Shown: piece after piece, positions 36,516 to 39,933 of the stretch | Layout of the letters: each line of letters begins with the position of its first letter | Position numbering within the stretch: position 1 is the stretch's first letter | Source: Fidelibacterota bacterium | Lineage (GTDB): Bacteria; Fidelibacterota; Marinisomatia; Marinisomatales; TCS55 | DNA length: 39,933 nucleotides | Reading direction: 5' to 3' | Assembly (NCBI GenBank): GCA_018674655.1 | Contig: JABGZQ010000026.1 | Coordinates: 1 to 39,933, forward strand | Position numbers and translations under genes: made by a program | The notes under the pieces: generated by a model | The model's input: the letters and a program-made list of their open reading frames with translations, nothing else | Database searches by the model: none | Told to the model about the DNA's origin: nothing

Positions 36516-38117
36516 ATGAAACAATTTAAATTTCCAATCAGGCTAACATGGCTAGCAGGTATTACCGCAGGGATACTCATTATACTTCCACTGTCTCAGG
36601 CAACATACTCAAAACAAAACAACCCCTATTCTATTATAGAGACCAAGTTTAAAGTCATGAACCAAATTTTATATTTTGTAAACCAACTGTATTATGAAGA
36701 GGTGGATATGGAAGAGCTCATGGATGGCGCCTTTCACGGTATTATGGATCAGTTGGATCCCCACTCTATATTTATTTCAGCCAAAGATCAAAAAAATATT
36801 AACGAGCTATTTAAGGGAGAATTTCAAGGAATCGGTATTGAGTTTGACATCCTAAATAGTTTTATTACAGTTATCTCACCAGTAATCGGAGGTCCATCAG
36901 AAAAGGCAGGAATCCAGGCTGGAGATTGGATTCTTGAAATTGACGGTGCAAGCGCAAAGGGCATCGAAAGAGAAGATGTTTATAAAAAACTTCGAGGGAA
37001 AAAGGGGACACGCGTTGATTTAAAAATTGGCAGGATTGGCGCAGATTCTTTTGGCGTTACAATTGTTCGAGACGACATTCCATTGTATAGCGTGAGGGCA
37101 AGTATAATGCTTGATAACCGCACAGGCTATGTTTGGTTAACAAGATTTTCCACAAAATCAGGACCGGAGGTTCGCAAGTCGATCAATAGCTTATTAAATC
37201 AGGGTATGGATCGTTTGATCTTAGATTTGAGAAACAATAGTGGCGGTATATTGGAGCAAGCAGCAGAAGTGGCCAACCTTTTTATTACACAAGAAGACAC
37301 TATTGTGTACACCAAGGGGAAAGAAAAGAAAGTTAACCAGGCTTTTGTTGCGGCCCCCTATAAGGGGAATGGATCGTTTTCTGTCGTTTTATTAATCAAT
37401 CGAGGATCAGCCAGTGCGAGTGAAATTGTAGCGGGCGCGATACAAGACCTAGACCGCGGACTGGTTGTAGGTGAGACCAGTTTTGGGAAGGGTTTGGTGC
37501 AACGCCAGGTTGATCTTAGTGACGGCTCTGCAATTCGTGTTACTATTGCACAGTATTATACACCGAGCGGAAGGCTGATCCAGCGCTCGTTTGACAACGG
37601 GAACCACGAAGATTATTATAAGGAACTATATGAGGAAAATCGCGAAGCCAAATTAGATTCATTAAAAAAACTTCGCCCACCTTTTACCACCCGGGCAGGG
37701 AGAACGGTTTATGGCGGCGGCGGAATTACACCCGATGTATATATTCCTTGGGATTTAGATATTACCGTTACAACGCGAAAAATCATGGCCAACCCAAATC
37801 GACCAATATTTAACTGGAGCGCAAAATTTTTAAAAAACCACTCAGAAATACCTGAGCACTATAGAGATTTTCAACAAAACTGGGAATTACCACAAACTGC
37901 ACTGGGGGAATTTTTAGATTACACGACAGAGAAGATAGACAAAAAAGAAGCCCTTAAAGATAGTCTATATTTAAAAATAATGCTAAAAGCAGAAATAGCC
38001 GGCACAAAATGGGGCAGGGGTGAACTTTGGGGTGTCCGTGTAGCCGCAGATAATCAAATATTAGACGCGTTAAAACATTTTAACGAAGCGGATGCATTCT
38101 TGGAAAAACACAACTAA
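36516..38117 (+). CDS. Carboxy-terminal processing protease (S41 family, CtpA/Prc-like)
   Basis: 533 aa. An N-terminal signal/anchor helix (LTWLAGITAGILIILPLSQA) places it in the periplasm. A PDZ domain lies at about 100-185 (GEFQGIGIEFD, AGIQAGDWILEIDG). The S41 catalytic core follows, with LILDLRNNSGG at 234-244 and a Ser300/Lys325 dyad (GSASASEIVAGA and FGKGLVQ), 25 residues apart as in E. coli Prc (S430/K455). S41 proteases trim or degrade exported proteins from the C-terminus. A tail of about 140 residues follows the core. It lies 14 bp after the barrel-like gene. Confidence 0.93.
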   Translation: MKQFKFPIRLTWLAGITAGILIILPLSQATYSKQNNPYSIIETKFKVMNQILYFVNQLYYEEVDMEELMDGAFHGIMDQLDPHSIFISAKDQKNINELFKGEFQGIGIEFDILNSFITVISPVIGGPSEKAGIQAGDWILEIDGASAKGIEREDVYKKLRGKKGTRVDLKIGRIGADSFGVTIVRDDIPLYSVRASIMLDNRTGYVWLTRFSTKSGPEVRKSINSLLNQGMDRLILDLRNNSGGILEQAAEVANLFITQEDTIVYTKGKEKKVNQAFVAAPYKGNGSFSVVLLINRGSASASEIVAGAIQDLDRGLVVGETSFGKGLVQRQVDLSDGSAIRVTIAQYYTPSGRLIQRSFDNGNHEDYYKELYEENREAKLDSLKKLRPPFTTRAGRTVYGGGGITPDVYIPWDLDITVTTRKIMANPNRPIFNWSAKFLKNHSEIPEHYRDFQQNWELPQTALGEFLDYTTEKIDKKEALKDSLYLKIMLKAEIAGTKWGRGELWGVRVAADNQILDALKHFNEADAFLEKHN

Positions 38118-38220
38118 ACGTCCGCGTTTTCTTACAATCAACTTATTTCTGTTCTTTATAGAGAATGATAAATTTAATAAATAAATATGAATTTCTATAA
38201 AATATAGCTTAGATTTTGTT

Positions 38221-38260
38221 AATCAATTACTGTAGGTAATTAATCAATCAATTAATGTAG
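38221..38260. repeat. Direct repeat upstream of the TonB-like gene
   Basis: AATCAATTACTGTAG (38221-38235) is repeated as AATCAATTAATGTAG (38246-38260), 14 of 15 bases identical, 25 bp apart, ending 20 bp before the ATG of the next gene. The spacing and position fit a tandem operator; it could also be low-complexity AT sequence. Confidence 0.45.
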
Positions 38261-38280
38261 TTCAATGGAGTCGTCGTTGT

Positions 38281-38658
38281 ATGAAAAAATTATATCTTAT
38301 TGTCGCCATGTTTGCTATTTTTTTCTCGGGCTTATCCGCACAGCAAAAAGATGATAAAGGCATTTATCTCACCGCCGAAAAAATGCCAGCAATAAAAGGT
38401 GGAATGGCTTCAATTGGGAAAAAAGTGCGTTACCCAAAAATTGCAAAGGAGATGGGTATACAGGGCGTAGTTTATGTGGGTTTCGTGGTTACCAGTGAGG
38501 GCAAAGTTAGCGAGCCCAAAATTCTTCGTTCCTTAGCAAAACCCCTTGATGCAGAAGCTCTTCGGCTTATCACTGAAGATGTAAAATTCACGCCAGGATA
38601 TTATCAAGGTAACGCTGTTCCCGTTCGGATGGTTCTTCCTATTCGCTTTAGGTTATAA
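38281..38658 (+). CDS. Stand-alone TonB C-terminal domain protein
   Basis: 125 aa. Signal peptide MKKLYLIVAMFAIFFSGLSAQ, then a TonB C-terminal domain at about 32-125: RYPKIAKEMGIQGVVYVGFVV, then GKVSEPKILRSLAKPLDAEALRLI, ending VPVRMVLPIRFRL. Full TonB proteins have an inner-membrane anchor and a proline-rich spacer. Both are absent here, so it is probably a soluble periplasmic protein, not an energy transducer. It may bind peptidoglycan or an outer-membrane partner (inference). It has its own upstream region (163 bp) with a direct repeat, and is followed 22 bp later by the Reg_prop gene. Confidence 0.85.
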   Translation: MKKLYLIVAMFAIFFSGLSAQQKDDKGIYLTAEKMPAIKGGMASIGKKVRYPKIAKEMGIQGVVYVGFVVTSEGKVSEPKILRSLAKPLDAEALRLITEDVKFTPGYYQGNAVPVRMVLPIRFRL

Positions 38659-38680
38659 AGCATCTTTAATAATTAAAATA

Positions 38681-39933
38681 ATGCAAAATATCTATTTACG
38701 AATATTCCTACTAATCATTTCAATGTTTGCGAATTTGTTTGCAGACGAAGCCGATCTACGATTCAAAGCAATAAGCGCACGCGACGGGTTGTCTGATAAT
38801 GACATTACATCTATCAGTGACGATGGTCGCGGGTTTTTATGGCTTGGGACAAAAGAAGGACTCAATCGATATGATGGATATGACGTAACCGTTTATAATT
38901 CCAACCCTTTTGATACAACCGCCTTGTCGGGGAATCGTATATGGGGTCTTTATAAAGACACCTCAGGAGACGTTTGGTCAATAACCGATAAAAGCTTAGA
39001 TCTTTACTTATATGGGAAAAACACCTTTAAAAGATTTAATACAGGCAGCCGCCCAACATTTGTCACAGAAGATCGCGAAGGTGTTATATGGATTGCAACA
39101 GAAAGCACCGGATTATTTTCAATAGATAAGGTGACCGCGGAAAAAAAGAATTATCATTTTGACCCCGCAGACCCTTTTTCGATTTCCAGCAATAATTTTG
39201 ATGCCACACAATTTAATCCGATAGTTATTGATTCATCGGGAAACCTTTGGATTGGCACCTTAAATGGCCTTAATTATTATCTTAAAGAAAAGGATGTTTT
39301 TCAAAGGCTCAAATCTTCTACAAACAACCCCAATACAATCTCAAATGATCGTATTAATACATTATTTATAAAAGGGAACGATCTCTATATAGGCACACCG
39401 AGCGGTTTGGATAAATTAAATATTGGGGATTTTTCGTCAATAACACGATTCGCCGGTACACAATGGTTTTCTCCTTTAAATCAATATTCTGTAAATAAAA
39501 TATTAGATTTTGGTGAAAGCAAAAACATGTCAGGCCTATGGATGGCCACCACAACGGGGGTGGTGTTTTATAATGAGAACTATCAAATGTTTGAAGATTT
39601 GGCCTGGGACTATTTATTTGGTCAATATATTAAAAATATTTATTCAGATTCATCTGGAGACCTGTGGATAGATATTTTAGCTTTTACTGGACTTATTCAT
39701 TTTAATACAGATAAATTTTTTGCAAATGGTGGGATGTTTGAAGAGAGCGATTTTCAAATATTACAGCCCAACACTGATGGAACAATGATAGTGGTTAAAG
39801 AACCAGAATCTCTACCAAATTCTGAAATAAACGATTTTTTTGTTGATGATTTTAATAATATCTGGATTGGAACTCAGGTTGGTTTAAACCAATTAATTAA
39901 AACAACACAAAGCTTTACATCATTAACAAAAGA
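38681..39933 (+). CDS. Reg_prop (two-component regulator propeller) protein, 3' end beyond the window
   Basis: The frame is open from ATG 38681 to the last base (417 codons visible). Signal sequence IYLRIFLLIISMFANLFA. Then come repeated propeller blades of the ligand-binding Reg_prop type: DDGRGFLWLGTKEGLNRYDG, EDREGVIWIATESTGLFSID, DSSGNLWIGTLNGLNYY, DSSGDLWIDILAFTGLIHF and DDFNNIWIGTQVGLNQL. The first blade follows AISARDGLSDNDITSIS, the typical start of hybrid two-component sensors and propeller-linked kinases or diguanylate cyclases. The output domain lies outside the window, so its type cannot be stated. It lies 22 bp after the TonB-like gene, probably cotranscribed. Confidence 0.88.
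   Translation, partial: MQNIYLRIFLLIISMFANLFADEADLRFKAISARDGLSDNDITSISDDGRGFLWLGTKEGLNRYDGYDVTVYNSNPFDTTALSGNRIWGLYKDTSGDVWSITDKSLDLYLYGKNTFKRFNTGSRPTFVTEDREGVIWIATESTGLFSIDKVTAEKKNYHFDPADPFSISSNNFDATQFNPIVIDSSGNLWIGTLNGLNYYLKEKDVFQRLKSSTNNPNTISNDRINTLFIKGNDLYIGTPSGLDKLNIGDFSSITRFAGTQWFSPLNQYSVNKILDFGESKNMSGLWMATTTGVVFYNENYQMFEDLAWDYLFGQYIKNIYSDSSGDLWIDILAFTGLIHFNTDKFFANGGMFEESDFQILQPNTDGTMIVVKEPESLPNSEINDFFVDDFNNIWIGTQVGLNQLIKTTQSFTSLTK

Overview
This is a chromosomal, origin-proximal window from an AT-rich Gram-negative bacterium. Lipid A genes (lpxB, lpxK), a SurA-type periplasmic chaperone, a TonB C-terminal domain protein, an outer-membrane-barrel-like protein, a Reg_prop (two-component-regulator propeller) protein and large FG-GAP/cadherin-like surface proteins together suggest the Fibrobacteres-Chlorobi-Bacteroidetes superphylum. 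A marine SAR406/Marinimicrobia-like lineage is my best guess, from gene flavour only; there is no rRNA in the window to test it. I saw no tRNA, rRNA, CRISPR array, transposase, integrase or phage gene.

Layout. Positions 1-5000 hold a three-repeat protein of unknown function (5' end probably off the window), a dihydrofolate-reductase-like enzyme, a catalytic/non-catalytic M16 peptidase pair, and psuG. From 4958 to 12660 (minus strand) lies a compact replication/topology operon: dnaN-recF-dciA(DUF721)-gyrB-gyrA-yggS. Most junctions after recF overlap by 1-4 bases or have very short gaps; yggS appears to start at a CTG that overlaps the gyrA stop. A 376-bp gap (12661-13036) has DnaA-box-like sites, two identical AT-only 13-mers and a 35-nt run without G or C; I read it as the likely oriC. 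From 13037 to 22732 (minus strand) come surA-like, mfd, mnmG, mnmE, yidC and rpmH. Two perfect parS-type palindromes (GTTTCACGTGAAAC) sit exactly at the two ends of mnmG, one of them containing the mnmG GTG start codon. dnaA (22914-24263, plus) is divergent from rpmH and has two DnaA-box-like sites 11 bp apart at its start.

From 24274 to 29402 there is an acidic-tailed membrane protein and a lipid A operon: a Gfo/Idh/MocA oxidoreductase (possible GnnA), an isoprenylcysteine-methyltransferase-family membrane enzyme, lpxB, a DUF374 acyltransferase and lpxK. From 29399 to 35373 (minus) two overlapping genes encode large exported proteins with FG-GAP propeller repeats and cadherin-like domains. 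From 35593 to the end (plus) are an OM barrel-like protein, a carboxy-terminal processing protease (S41), a stand-alone TonB C-terminal domain protein, and the 5' part of a Reg_prop protein that runs off the window.

How it fits together: the core is the replication-initiation neighbourhood (dnaA, dnaN, recF, dciA, gyrase, oriC, parS), but rearranged. The dnaN-gyrA block is separated from dnaA by about 10 kb and lies on the opposite strand, while the classical rpmH|dnaA divergent junction is kept. rnpA, parA, parB and rsmG, which often lie here, are not in the window. The right part is an envelope region: lipid A synthesis, surface adhesin-like proteins, periplasmic proteolysis and sensing.
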